This document shows, one piece after another, positions 50,770-58,951 of a stretch of 64,000 bases of DNA (its first letter is position 1; each line of letters opens with the position of its first letter). The translations under genes and the position numbers were made by a program. The notes under the pieces are model-generated. The model saw nothing but the letters and a program-made list of their open reading frames with translations. It had not been told where the DNA came from and made no database searches. Source of the stretch: Filimonas sp. (GTDB lineage Bacteria > Bacteroidota > Bacteroidia > Chitinophagales > Chitinophagaceae); assembly GCA_017306865.1 (NCBI GenBank), contig JAFKHH010000020.1, forward strand, positions 1-64,000. The letters run 5' to 3'.

Positions 50770-52119
50770 GTGAAAAAACTAGTTCAAACTCTTAAGAATA
50801 TCTGGAGTATAGAAGAGTTACGCAGCAAGATTGTTGTAACCCTTGGACTTTTGTTAGTGTACAGAGTAGGTACCCAGATTGTATTGCCTGGCATCAACCC
50901 TCTTTTGCTGGAAGCAGCAAAAGCTAAAAACAGCCAAAACGGTTTATTAGGACTCTTCGATACTTTCGCTGGGGGAGCCTTCTCACAGGCATCTATTCTT
51001 GCGTTAGGTATCATGCCTTATATCTCTGCTTCTATTTTCATGCAGTTGATGACCATCCTGGTTCCCCAGCTACAGAAGATCCAGAAAGAAGGAGAAAGCG
51101 GACGTAAAAAAATTAACCAGTGGACAAGATACCTTACAGTGATCGTAACAGCTTTCCAGGCTGGTGCATATGTAGCTTATCTGAACAGTCCGGGTTATGC
51201 AGAAGCAATTATTCCGGCATATAAGCCATTCTTCTTTGCTTCTACATTAATCGTATTAACTGCAGGTACATTGTTTGTAATGTGGTTAGGTGAGAAGATC
51301 CAGGATAAAGGTTTGGGTAACGGTACATCTATCATCATCATGGTTGGTATCTTATCCCGCTTACCTCAGTCCTTGATCCAGGAGTTTGGTGCAAAGCAAA
51401 CAAGAGGCGGCGGTGGATTGTTGATATTCCTGGTGGAAATTGCTATTATGATAGCGATCATCATGGGATTGATCATCCTTGTACAAGGTGTACGAAAAGT
51501 TCCGGTGAACTATGCAAAACAAATTATAGGTAACAGACAGTTCGGTGGTGCAAGACAGTTCCTTCCTTTGAAAGTGAACAGCTCTGGTGTAATGCCGATC
51601 ATCTTCGCCCAGGCGATCATGTTCCTTCCTACTTTGTTTTCATTTACTAACCTGGAATCTGCAAAAGGTCTGGTGAGAATCTTTAACGATCACAGCAATG
51701 CATGGTACATGATCATCTATGCTGTAATGGTTATCGGCTTCACGTTCCTTTATACCGCGTTGATCTTTAATCCTAAGCAGATGAGTGAAGACCTGAAACG
51801 TAACAACGGATTTATTCCGGGTGTTAAACCAGGCCAGCCAACTGCAGATTATATTGGTGCTATTATGGATAAGATCACTTTGCCGGGAGCTATCTTCCTT
51901 GCAGTAGTTGGTATCTTACCAGGTTTTGCACAACGTTTGGGTGTAACACAAGGCTTCAGCACATTCTTCGGTGGTACGTCACTACTGATCATGGTTGCTG
52001 TAATCCTCGATACATTACAACAGATCGAAACACACCTGTTGATGAGAGAATATGATGGATTGATGAAAGGTGGACGCGTTCAGGGCCGTCAGGCACTGAC
52101 AACCCCAGGAGGTTTTTAG
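50770..52119 (+). CDS. secY: Protein translocase subunit SecY
   Basis: 449 aa from GTG 50770; no ATG fits, and the longer frame from 50704 runs through the hairpin. The N-terminus after initiation is KKLVQTLKNIWSIEELRSKI. Ten transmembrane helices. The plug and pore-ring region GISPYI appears as ALGIMPYISASIFMQLM, and the SecA-contact loops are around GFIPGVKPGQPTADYI. Channel of the Sec pathway. Last gene of the ribosomal cluster before a terminator. Confidence 0.98.
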   Translation: MKKLVQTLKNIWSIEELRSKIVVTLGLLLVYRVGTQIVLPGINPLLLEAAKAKNSQNGLLGLFDTFAGGAFSQASILALGIMPYISASIFMQLMTILVPQLQKIQKEGESGRKKINQWTRYLTVIVTAFQAGAYVAYLNSPGYAEAIIPAYKPFFFASTLIVLTAGTLFVMWLGEKIQDKGLGNGTSIIIMVGILSRLPQSLIQEFGAKQTRGGGGLLIFLVEIAIMIAIIMGLIILVQGVRKVPVNYAKQIIGNRQFGGARQFLPLKVNSSGVMPIIFAQAIMFLPTLFSFTNLESAKGLVRIFNDHSNAWYMIIYAVMVIGFTFLYTALIFNPKQMSEDLKRNNGFIPGVKPGQPTADYIGAIMDKITLPGAIFLAVVGILPGFAQRLGVTQGFSTFFGGTSLLIMVAVILDTLQQIETHLLMREYDGLMKGGRVQGRQALTTPGGF

Positions 52120-52144
52120 TAAGATCAATGAATTAATATTGGAG

Positions 52145-52178
52145 ACCTGTTGGGCTAGTACTAACAGGTTTCTTTTTT
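52145..52178 (+). terminator. Terminator of the S10-spc cluster
   Basis: ACCTGTT (52145-52151) pairs with AACAGGT (52163-52169), followed by TTTCTTTTTT. Confidence 0.75.
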
Positions 52179-52205
52179 ATACAAACTATGAGCAGGAGGC
52201 CGAAT

Positions 52206-53009
52206 ATGATTCACTATAAAACGGAAGACGAGATTCGTATAATGAAGACGAATGCTACGCTCGTGAGCACTATGCTTGGCGAAGTGGCAAAAATTCTTAA
52301 ACCGGGTATGACAACAATGGAAATAGATGCTTTCTGTAAAGCATTTATATTAGATCATAAGGGTATTCCCACGTTCTATAAATTCCATGGATATCCGCAT
52401 AATATCTGCGCTTCTGTAAATGATGTTGTGGTGCATGGATTTCCCAACAATGTAGTATTGAAAGATGGCGATATTGTAACTATAGATGGTGGTATTACAA
52501 GAGATGGCTATGTAGGTGAGCATGCTTATACCTTTATTTTAGGTGATGCCAAGCCTGAAGTAATAGAGCTGGTGAAAGTAACCAAAGCGTCTTTGTACAA
52601 GGGTATAGAGAAAGCTGTAGCTGGTAATCGTATAGGTGATATTGCGTTTGCCATACAAGATTATACTGAAAAAAAACATGGCTATGGTGTAGTGAGAGAA
52701 CTGGTGGGGCACGGCATAGGCAAGACGATGCATGAAGATCCACAAGTACCTAACTATGGTAAAAAAGGGACAGGAACTAAACTGGCGGAGAATGTGACAC
52801 TTGCCATAGAACCAATGATCAATCTTGGGAAAAAAGACGTCTATACAGAAGAAGATGGTTGGACTGTGCGTACAAAAGATGGTAAAGCGTCAGTACACTT
52901 CGAACACAACATTTGTGTTAAGAAAGATAAAGCGCTCATTTTGTCTGATTACAGTATAATAGAAGCTGCTGAAAAACAAAACAGCAACCTGAATACCAGC
53001 TATTTTTAA
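52206..53009 (+). CDS. map: Type I methionine aminopeptidase
   Basis: 267 aa from ATG 52206, preceded by AGGAGG at 52194-52199 with 6-base spacing, a rare clear Shine-Dalgarno in this window; ATG 52188 would place that site inside the gene. Pita-bread fold with catalytic His77 (VVVHGFP) and metal ligands Asp94, His169, Glu202 and Glu233. The second Asp ligand (Asp108 in E. coli) is replaced by Glu105 (GYVGEHAYTF), an unusual but conservative change. It removes the initiator Met from nascent proteins. It follows secY, beyond a terminator; infA and rpmJ do not follow. Confidence 0.95.
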   Translation: MIHYKTEDEIRIMKTNATLVSTMLGEVAKILKPGMTTMEIDAFCKAFILDHKGIPTFYKFHGYPHNICASVNDVVVHGFPNNVVLKDGDIVTIDGGITRDGYVGEHAYTFILGDAKPEVIELVKVTKASLYKGIEKAVAGNRIGDIAFAIQDYTEKKHGYGVVRELVGHGIGKTMHEDPQVPNYGKKGTGTKLAENVTLAIEPMINLGKKDVYTEEDGWTVRTKDGKASVHFEHNICVKKDKALILSDYSIIEAAEKQNSNLNTSYF

Positions 53010-53032
53010 TAACACTGATATAAGATTGCAGG

Positions 53033-53072
53033 AAGGTATATGAGGTATGAATTACTTTATATACCTTTTTTA
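53033..53072 (+). terminator. Terminator of map
   Basis: AAGGTATAT (53033-53041) pairs perfectly with ATATACCTT (53059-53067), followed by TTTTAAT. The next gene begins 20 bases on. Confidence 0.7.
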
Positions 53073-53086
53073 ATAGATAAGGTACT

Positions 53087-54313
53087 ATGCAACAAAAGTT
53101 AATTGTAATAGGAGGCGGCGCCGCAGGTTTTTTCTGTGCAGTGAATGCTGCGCGGCAAAACCCGTCATTGGAAGTGGTGATACTGGAAAAGAGTAGCAAA
53201 CTGTTATCAAAAGTGAAAGTGAGTGGTGGGAGCCGGTGCAATACAACGCATGCATGTTTTGATATAGGTGAACTGACAACAAAATATCCCCGGGGTAAGA
53301 ATTTTCTCAAAAAGACTTTTCATTGGTTTAATACTTCGGATACAATTGAATGGTATAAGGAGCGTGGTGTAAGTTTAAAAGCCGAGAAGGATGGGAGAAT
53401 GTTTCCTGTCACAGATAATTCTCAGACCATCATTGACTGCTTATTAAACGAAGCCACAAAGTATAAAGTAGGTGTTCAACTTAATGCAGATGTAAGAGAA
53501 ATAAAAAAGGATGCAGTTTTTTTCACCATCACACTGTCCAACGAAACAATATTACAGGCAGACTATGTATGTATAGCCTGTGGGGGATTCCCTAAACTTT
53601 CTCAATTTGATTGGATCAAAAACCTGGGACATACGATAGAGCATCCCGTACCATCTTTATTCACCTTTAATATACCTGCCAGTAGTATTACACAGTTGAT
53701 GGGTGTAAGCGTGGAAAAAGCTATTGTAAAAGTAGCTGACACAAAGCTGGCTGAAGAGGGGCCGTTGCTTATTACACATTGGGGACTGAGCGGACCTGTA
53801 GTGTTGCGTTTGTCAGCATGGGGCGCCCGTGTGCTTGAAGAAAAAAAATACCAGTTCAACATATTGATAAACTGGCTACCTGGTTATAATGAGCAGACAT
53901 TGCGGGAACAATGGGATGGGCTTCGATCGCAGTTTTCTTCTCAAAAGATTGGGAATAAAAATCCGTTTGGATTACCATCCCGGCTATGGCTGTACTTATT
54001 ACAACAAAGCGAAGTGAATGAAGAGATGAGGTGGGCAGAGCTACCATCTAAACTGCAGAACAAGCTAATTCAAAACCTGGTAGTGCAACGTTTAGAGGTG
54101 AGAGGCAAGACCACATTTAAAGAAGAATTTGTGACTTGTGGTGGGGTAAAACTTTCGGAGATAGATGCGAACACAATGGAGAGTAAACTGGTACCGGGAT
54201 TATACTTTGCCGGAGAGATTATGGATATAGATGGCATTACGGGAGGCTTCAATTTTCAACATGCCTGGACGAGTGGATGGATAGCGGCAAGGGCGATAGC
54301 GGAAGGGATTTGA
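53087..54313 (+). CDS. BaiN/HI0933-like flavoprotein (NAD(P)/FAD-dependent oxidoreductase)
   Basis: 408 aa. Dinucleotide-binding loop IVIGGGAAGFFCAVNAAR at 6-23. The family signature KVKVSGGSRCNTTHA is near 44-58, and CIACGGFPKLSQFDW is in the middle. The C-terminal FAD site is TCGGVKLSEIDANTMESKLV, with GLYFAGEIMDIDGITGGFNF. Family members include bile-acid 3-dehydro reductases (BaiN), but most have no known substrate. Possible expression by read-through from map or its own promoter (TACCTTTT at 53062). Confidence 0.93.
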   Translation: MQQKLIVIGGGAAGFFCAVNAARQNPSLEVVILEKSSKLLSKVKVSGGSRCNTTHACFDIGELTTKYPRGKNFLKKTFHWFNTSDTIEWYKERGVSLKAEKDGRMFPVTDNSQTIIDCLLNEATKYKVGVQLNADVREIKKDAVFFTITLSNETILQADYVCIACGGFPKLSQFDWIKNLGHTIEHPVPSLFTFNIPASSITQLMGVSVEKAIVKVADTKLAEEGPLLITHWGLSGPVVLRLSAWGARVLEEKKYQFNILINWLPGYNEQTLREQWDGLRSQFSSQKIGNKNPFGLPSRLWLYLLQQSEVNEEMRWAELPSKLQNKLIQNLVVQRLEVRGKTTFKEEFVTCGGVKLSEIDANTMESKLVPGLYFAGEIMDIDGITGGFNFQHAWTSGWIAARAIAEGI

Positions 54314-54411
54314 GATTTGATATTTCAGATTTGAAATTGGCTTATACTAAACTATAAAACATACGTCCATGTCTGCAGGGTACTAATTTCAAATCTGAGA
54401 TATCAAATCTG
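54312..54411. repeat. Long iterated-word palindrome (AGATTTGA type)
   Basis: The 27-base arm 54312-54338 (starting GAGATTTGATATTTCAGATT) pairs with 54385-54411, 25 of 27. It starts at the flavoprotein stop codon. The same words occur at 27400-27474. Confidence 0.75.
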
Positions 54412-54420
54412 AAAATTAAA

Positions 54421-54450
54421 AAGCCCCTGTAATTAGCAGGGGCTTTTTAT
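54421..54450. terminator. Bidirectional terminator
   Basis: AAGCCCCTG (54421-54429) pairs with CAGGGGCTT (54437-54445), flanked by A-rich and T-rich runs on the two sides, between the convergent flavoprotein and RRM genes. Confidence 0.85.
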
Positions 54451-54467
54451 ATAGTTTGTTGATGAGA

Positions 54468-54875
54468 TTAGAAGCGATTGTATCCGCCGCCACCTTCACC
54501 GCGGTTACGATTGTAACCACCGCCGCCGCCGCCACGGTTGAATCCACCGCCGCCACCGCCGCGATTGAATCCACCACCGCCGCCGCCAAAGCTTTTCTTT
54601 TTGAAACCGCCGCCACCGCCGCCGTTGTCTTCGCGTGGTGCAGACTCGTTAACCACAATTTTGCGGCCTTCAAGTTCAGTTTCGTTTAATTGGCTGATAG
54701 CTGTTTTAGCTGCATCAGCATCTGGCATTTCAACAAAACCGAAACCTTTGCTACGGTTGTTATTGAATTTGTCTGTAATAATTTTTGCTGAAGCAACTTC
54801 GCCAAATGGGGCAAACAAGTTGTACAGGTCATCACTGGTCATACCCCAGTTCAAGTTTCCAACGTAAATGTTCAT
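54468..54875 (-). CDS. Glycine-rich RRM RNA-binding protein
   Basis: 135 aa from ATG 54875; the frame extends 16 codons upstream but MNIYVGNL is the usual start. One RRM (1-80) with RNP2 IYVGNL at 3-8 and RNP1 KGFGFVEM at 43-50, then a Gly-rich tail (84-135) of GGGGGGFNR-type repeats. The type is common in Bacteroidota and cyanobacteria and is often cold-induced. Its leader contains an inverted copy of codons 2-7 (54919-54936), so the mRNA could fold its start region into an 18-bp stem. A promoter at 54973-55004 gives a leader of about 90 bases. Confidence 0.95.
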   Translation of the reverse strand: MNIYVGNLNWGMTSDDLYNLFAPFGEVASAKIITDKFNNNRSKGFGFVEMPDADAAKTAISQLNETELEGRKIVVNESAPREDNGGGGGGFKKKSFGGGGGGFNRGGGGGGFNRGGGGGGYNRNRGEGGGGYNRF

Positions 54876-54936
54876 AAAAAAAAATTTAAAGCCAAGTTCA
54901 GTAAACCAAAAGCCCAAAAACATTTACGTTTGAAAC
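54855..54936 (-). promoter_or_regulatory. Start-codon-proximal stem in the RRM gene mRNA
   Basis: The coding sequence AACATTTACGTTGGAAAC (mRNA sense, 54872-54855) is complementary to leader sequence GTTTCAAACGTAAATGTT (54936-54919) at 17 of 18 positions. The 46-base loop between them ends in the start codon. Candidate RNA thermosensor or autoregulatory site. Confidence 0.6.
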
Positions 54937-54972
54937 GTTCAAGAGAAATGGATGGACTGCCCATTGGATTAA

Positions 54973-55004
54973 CAAATGTAGATAATTAATTATGGAAAGT
55001 ACAA
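54973..55004 (-). promoter_or_regulatory. Promoter of the RRM gene
   Basis: Minus strand TTG (55004-55002), 21 bases, TACATTTG (54980-54973), a full consensus match. Confidence 0.6.
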
Positions 55005-55164
55005 TTATTTTTTCTCATTTGCAAGCGCCTCCAAAAGAACTTTTTCCTTGATTTTGTTGCGTTTCCAATTATAAATTCAACCAAACGATGAAACTTGTAA
55101 CTTGCAGCCGTTCCTTAAAATATTGGATGATAAGGATATGATTATCAAGTAAAAACGAGCGCAT

Positions 55165-56460
55165 ATGAAACATTTGCCGATTGATCCCCAATTGTTTGTA
55201 GAAAACAGGAAAAGGTTTGTAAAGGAAATGCTGCCAAACAGCATAGCCATATTCAATAGCAATGATGAGCTGACGACTAATGGCGATGCGCTGTACCGTT
55301 TTGTACAGAATAGCGACCTGTATTGGCTTTCAGGCATTAGCCAGGAGGATACAATGGTCATTTTATACCCGGATAACCCAGATCCTAAAGGCAGAGAAGT
55401 ACTGGTGCTGGTAAAACCAGTGGAACTGAAAGAGAAGTGGGATGGCAAAAGACTGAGAGCGGCTGAAGGCACAGCAATGTCAGGCATAACTACAGTGATA
55501 TGGCTGGAAAACCTGGATGCTTTGCTGCAGACGTGGATACACCAGGTTGACAACATTTATCTGAATACGAATGAGAATGACCGTAAGTCAAACTTGTTGC
55601 CAACTAGAGACTACAGGTTCATTCAGCAGATGATGCAACGTTACCCGCTGCATAAATACCACCGTGCAGCGCAGATAATGCGAAACCTGCGTGCAGTAAA
55701 GACAAAATATGAAGTAGAAGTAATACAAGAAGCGATAAACATTACGGAAAAAGCTTTCAGACGCCTGCTTGGTTTTATAAAACCGGGTGTTATGGAGTAT
55801 GAGATAGAAGCCGAAATTATGCACGAGTTTCTACGAAACAGGGCAAAAGGAGAAGCGTATGGAAGCATTATTGCAAGCGGCGACAGAGCAAGGACCTTGC
55901 ATTATGTGTTTAATAACGAAGAATGTAAAGATGGTGAATTAATATTGATGGACTTTGGTGCAGCCTACGGTGGTTACAATGCAGACCTGACCAGAACGGT
56001 TCCGGTAAACGGGAAATTTTCTAAGCGTCAGAAAGAAGTCTACAATGCCTGTCTTGACTTACATAACTATTGCAAAAGCATTTTGAAACCAGGCATTAGC
56101 GTGGTGGATTATACAGAAAAGGCTGGTGAAGAAGCAACGAGGTTGTTTATTAAAATAGGGTTGCTAAATAAAGCAGACCTAAAGAACGAAGACAAGGAAA
56201 ATAGGGCATACAGGAAGTATTTATATCATGGCATTTCTCACCACTTAGGTATAGATGTACATGACCTGGGTACAAGAACACTGCCATTGAAGCCTGGTAT
56301 GCTATTGACTGTAGAACCAGGTATTTACATTGAGGAAGAGCAGATGGGCATTCGCATAGAAAATAATGTGTGGTTGACGAAAAATGGTAATGCGAACCTG
56401 ATGAAGAACATACCTGTTACGGTAGAAGAGATAGAGGCATTAATGAAAAGGAAAAGATAA
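55165..56460 (+). CDS. pepP: Xaa-Pro aminopeptidase (M24B)
   Basis: 431 aa. N-terminal aminopeptidase P domain (about 1-165; FVQNSDLYWLSGISQEDTMV). The catalytic pita-bread domain follows, with ligand Asp pair in LMDFGAAYGGYNADLTRTVP, His in YLYHGISHHLGIDVHDLG, and Glu residues in LTVEPGIYIEEEQMGIRIEN. It cleaves N-terminal residues ahead of proline, probably in the cytoplasm, as no signal peptide is seen. Monocistronic, divergent from the RRM gene. The symbol reflects family membership. Confidence 0.93.
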   Translation: MKHLPIDPQLFVENRKRFVKEMLPNSIAIFNSNDELTTNGDALYRFVQNSDLYWLSGISQEDTMVILYPDNPDPKGREVLVLVKPVELKEKWDGKRLRAAEGTAMSGITTVIWLENLDALLQTWIHQVDNIYLNTNENDRKSNLLPTRDYRFIQQMMQRYPLHKYHRAAQIMRNLRAVKTKYEVEVIQEAINITEKAFRRLLGFIKPGVMEYEIEAEIMHEFLRNRAKGEAYGSIIASGDRARTLHYVFNNEECKDGELILMDFGAAYGGYNADLTRTVPVNGKFSKRQKEVYNACLDLHNYCKSILKPGISVVDYTEKAGEEATRLFIKIGLLNKADLKNEDKENRAYRKYLYHGISHHLGIDVHDLGTRTLPLKPGMLLTVEPGIYIEEEQMGIRIENNVWLTKNGNANLMKNIPVTVEEIEALMKRKR

Positions 56461-56577
56461 TAAGTATATAGTTTCGATCGTTTCATAATTTTCAATGTTT
56501 CACTTCCTGCTTCGAAAGATGCCGTGAGAAGGAAACTTTGAAAATAGAGGCACTGAAATTCATGAAACAATAAATAC

Positions 56578-57339
56578 ATGAAGCAAATCCCAAATATATT
56601 CACCCTGCTCAACCTTGTTTTTGGCTGTATGGCGATTGTAAGCATCTTGCAGCCCGGGCTTATTGCTACCGTAGATGCAGATGGGCAAAACTTTATTGCC
56701 GTTCCGGAAGGAATGTATTGGGCATCCCTATACATTGGTTGCGCTGCTGTCATCGATTTTCTTGACGGGCTGGTTGCGAGGTTACTTAAGGTGCCTTCGG
56801 ATATGGGCAAACAACTGGATTCACTTGCAGATGTTGTAAGTTTTGGGGTGGCGCCAGGCATGATCGTGTATCAATACCTGCGTTATGCCTGTGCCCAGCA
56901 GGAAGGCGGATTAAATGAGAGTATTTTATGGCTTTTGCCAGCATTCATCATTCCGTGTGCGGGTGCATACAGGCTGGCGAGGTTCAATATAGATACGACA
57001 CAGAGCCATGGCTTTAAAGGAGTACCCATACCGGCAGCCGGGCTGTTAGTTGCATCATTCCCACTCATCTATGCCTATACTGATATGAACTGGCTTATCC
57101 TGCTCAAAGCCAACAAATGGTTCTGGTATGCGATCAGCATTGTGGTAAGTTACCTGATGGTAAGCAGGTTGCCGATGATGGCACTTAAATTCAAAGATTT
57201 TAGCTTTAAAAATAACTGGCCTAAGTTTTTACTCATCCTCATCGCAATTATTGCAGCAATACTTTTAAAATGGCTTGCTGTTCCGGTTGTGTTTGTTGTA
57301 TATGTTATTTTATCTTTGGGCCTCAAACAACATGCATAA
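56578..57339 (+). CDS. pssA: CDP-diacylglycerol--serine O-phosphatidyltransferase
   Basis: 253 aa membrane protein with about seven hydrophobic segments. The CDP-alcohol phosphotransferase motif D-G-x2-A-R-x8-G-x3-D-x3-D is complete at 63-85 (FLDGLVARLLKVPSDMGKQL, then DSLAD). NIFTLLNLVFGCMAI at the N-terminus is typical of PssA type II. It makes phosphatidylserine, the precursor of phosphatidylethanolamine. Its stop overlaps the purS start by one base. The spacer upstream is a GTTTCA-word palindrome. Confidence 0.93.
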   Translation: MKQIPNIFTLLNLVFGCMAIVSILQPGLIATVDADGQNFIAVPEGMYWASLYIGCAAVIDFLDGLVARLLKVPSDMGKQLDSLADVVSFGVAPGMIVYQYLRYACAQQEGGLNESILWLLPAFIIPCAGAYRLARFNIDTTQSHGFKGVPIPAAGLLVASFPLIYAYTDMNWLILLKANKWFWYAISIVVSYLMVSRLPMMALKFKDFSFKNNWPKFLLILIAIIAAILLKWLAVPVVFVVYVILSLGLKQHA

Positions 57340-57587
57340 TGACTTATAATGTTCAGATCAAGGTAATGCCTTTGAAAGATTTATTGGACCCCCAGGGTAA
57401 AGCGGTATTATCAGGTTTACAAAATCTTGGGATTAACTCAATAGAAGATGTGCGTATTGGTAAGCATATTACACTACAGATAGAAGCAGCTTCGGAAGAA
57501 GAAGCAAAGAAAGCTGCTGAAGAAGCAAGCAAAAAATTACTCGCAAACCCTGTAATGGAATTTTACGAGATTGAATTGATCAACTAA
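57339..57587 (+). CDS. purS: Phosphoribosylformylglycinamidine synthase subunit PurS
   Basis: 82 aa from ATG 57339, sharing a base with the pssA stop (TAATG). YNVQIKVMPLKDLLDPQGKA is the PurS start, and VRIGKHITLQIEAASEEEAK follows. PurS dimerises and bridges PurL and PurQ in the fourth step of purine synthesis. purL and purQ are not adjacent, so the complex is encoded at separate loci. Coupling to pssA is unexplained. Confidence 0.93.
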   Translation: MTYNVQIKVMPLKDLLDPQGKAVLSGLQNLGINSIEDVRIGKHITLQIEAASEEEAKKAAEEASKKLLANPVMEFYEIELIN

Positions 57588-57605
57588 TACAAATATTGTT
57601 TAATT

Positions 57606-57669
57606 GTTCAATGGCTAAATTGTTAATGGCCGATACTCATTCAGCAATTAAACAATTTAACCATTGAAC
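57606..57669. repeat. Iterated-word palindrome (GGTTAAATTG type)
   Basis: GTTCAATGGCTAAATTGTT (57606-57624) pairs with AACAATTTAACCATTGAAC (57651-57669), 18 of 19. It fills the purS-rsmI spacer and ends 7 bases before the rsmI ATG. The same words are at 13484-13535. Confidence 0.7.
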
Positions 57670-57676
57670 GTTAAGC

Positions 57677-58348
57677 ATGCTTTACCTCGTTCCTACACCA
57701 TTAGGCAATTTAAAGGACATTACCTTACGCGCGCTTGAAGTGCTGCAACAGGTAGATGTAATCTTGTGTGAGGATACCCGTACCTCATCTAAATTGCTGA
57801 CCCACTATAATATACATAAGCCGCTTTCTCCGTATCACCAACACAATGAGCATAAGATATTACAGCATCTTATAGACCAGTTAGCTGCAGGTAAAACGAT
57901 GGCTGTAATAACAGATGCAGGCACACCTGCCATTTCAGATCCCGCCTTTTTACTTGTAAGAGAGTGCATAAAAAACAATATTAAAGTAGAATGTTTACCC
58001 GGCGCAACAGCATTTGTGCCAGCATTGGTAAATAGCGGCCTGCCGGTAAACCGGTTTACATTTGAAGGATTTCTTCCGTTGAAAAAGGGGAGACAAACAA
58101 TGTTCAAACAACTGGCAACAGAGGAAAGAACGATGGTCTTTTATGAAAGCCCGATGCGATTGGTGAAAACTTTAGAAGATTTTATTCAATACTTTGGAGC
58201 AGAAAGACGTTGTAGTGTATGCCGGGAAATATCGAAGATATATGAAGAGAATGTACGGGGTACATTAGCTGAAGTTGCAGCACATTTCAAAAATAAACCA
58301 CCCAAAGGAGAGATTGTATTGGTGGTTGAAGGCAGCGAAGCAACGTAA
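57677..58348 (+). CDS. rsmI: 16S rRNA (cytidine(1402)-2'-O)-methyltransferase
   Basis: 223 aa. MLYLVPTPLGNLKDITLRAL at the start, LCEDTRTSSKLLTHYNIHKP and the cofactor-site AVITDAGTPAISDPAFLLVR are diagnostic. VECLPGATAFVPALVNSGLP follows. It methylates C1402 in the decoding centre with S-adenosylmethionine. The protein lacks the extra C-terminal domain found in longer members. Follows purS after a palindromic spacer. Confidence 0.96.
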   Translation: MLYLVPTPLGNLKDITLRALEVLQQVDVILCEDTRTSSKLLTHYNIHKPLSPYHQHNEHKILQHLIDQLAAGKTMAVITDAGTPAISDPAFLLVRECIKNNIKVECLPGATAFVPALVNSGLPVNRFTFEGFLPLKKGRQTMFKQLATEERTMVFYESPMRLVKTLEDFIQYFGAERRCSVCREISKIYEENVRGTLAEVAAHFKNKPPKGEIVLVVEGSEAT

Positions 58349-58404
58349 TTCTTGTATCAGTTGTTATTGTCCGGCAAAGGATAAAATTAATAGACTGGTA
58401 TCTT

Positions 58405-58878
58405 ATGTGCTTTAAAACTTGTTGTGTAGCGCTGGCGTATAAAACTATCTGTGCGTTTTCTGCTTTTTTCCTGTTCTCTTCTTTGTCAATTGCGCAAGGA
58501 AGATTAATTCCTGCCAAAGTAAAGAGTGCATTTAGAAATATGTATCCGGATGTACAAAATGAAAGCTGGGGAGCATCCACAAAAAATTATACTGCGAACT
58601 TTACCCAGGGGACTAAACCAATTAAATCAACCTTTACAGAAAATGGCGATTGGTTGTGGTCTGCAATGGAGATTTCATTAAACGAGCTTCCATATATTAT
58701 TTACAACACGTTTAAAAGATCTGCGTTTAAAGATCACCAGATCTTACATGTGAACCTTGTTTCTTCCACAAGGGATTTATTACGCTATGAAATAGAGGTA
58801 GAAGGAAACTTTAAAGAAAAAGTAAAGCTTCACTTTACAAATACAGGCGAAATGACTGTGGCCAGATGTACTTTCTAA
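58405..58878 (+). CDS. Exported PepSY-like (DUF2874/BLIP-like) protein
   Basis: 157 aa with a signal region (about 1-30: CAFSAFFLFSSLSIAQG). The mature part follows the PepSY-like pattern: IPAKVKSAFRNMYPDVQNES (helix), W-x3-x-Y-x-A-x-F strand, then TENGDWLWSAMEISLNELPY, and KVKLHFTNTGEMTV. The family is common and periplasmic in this group, with unknown function. It has its own terminator. Start uncertain: the codons before the hydrophobic run are Cys-rich. Confidence 0.8.
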   Translation: MCFKTCCVALAYKTICAFSAFFLFSSLSIAQGRLIPAKVKSAFRNMYPDVQNESWGASTKNYTANFTQGTKPIKSTFTENGDWLWSAMEISLNELPYIIYNTFKRSAFKDHQILHVNLVSSTRDLLRYEIEVEGNFKEKVKLHFTNTGEMTVARCTF

Positions 58879-58914
58879 CAGTTTAAGGCCCGGTAAGCCA
58901 AATTATTCCCTAAT

Positions 58915-58947
58915 AATAAGCCCTGCGCCGCTGGTACAGGGCTTATT
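58915..58947 (+). terminator. Terminator after the PepSY-like gene
   Basis: AATAAGCCCTG (58915-58925) pairs perfectly with CAGGGCTTATT (58937-58947), followed by TAATTA. Confidence 0.75.
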
Positions 58948-58951
58948 TAAT

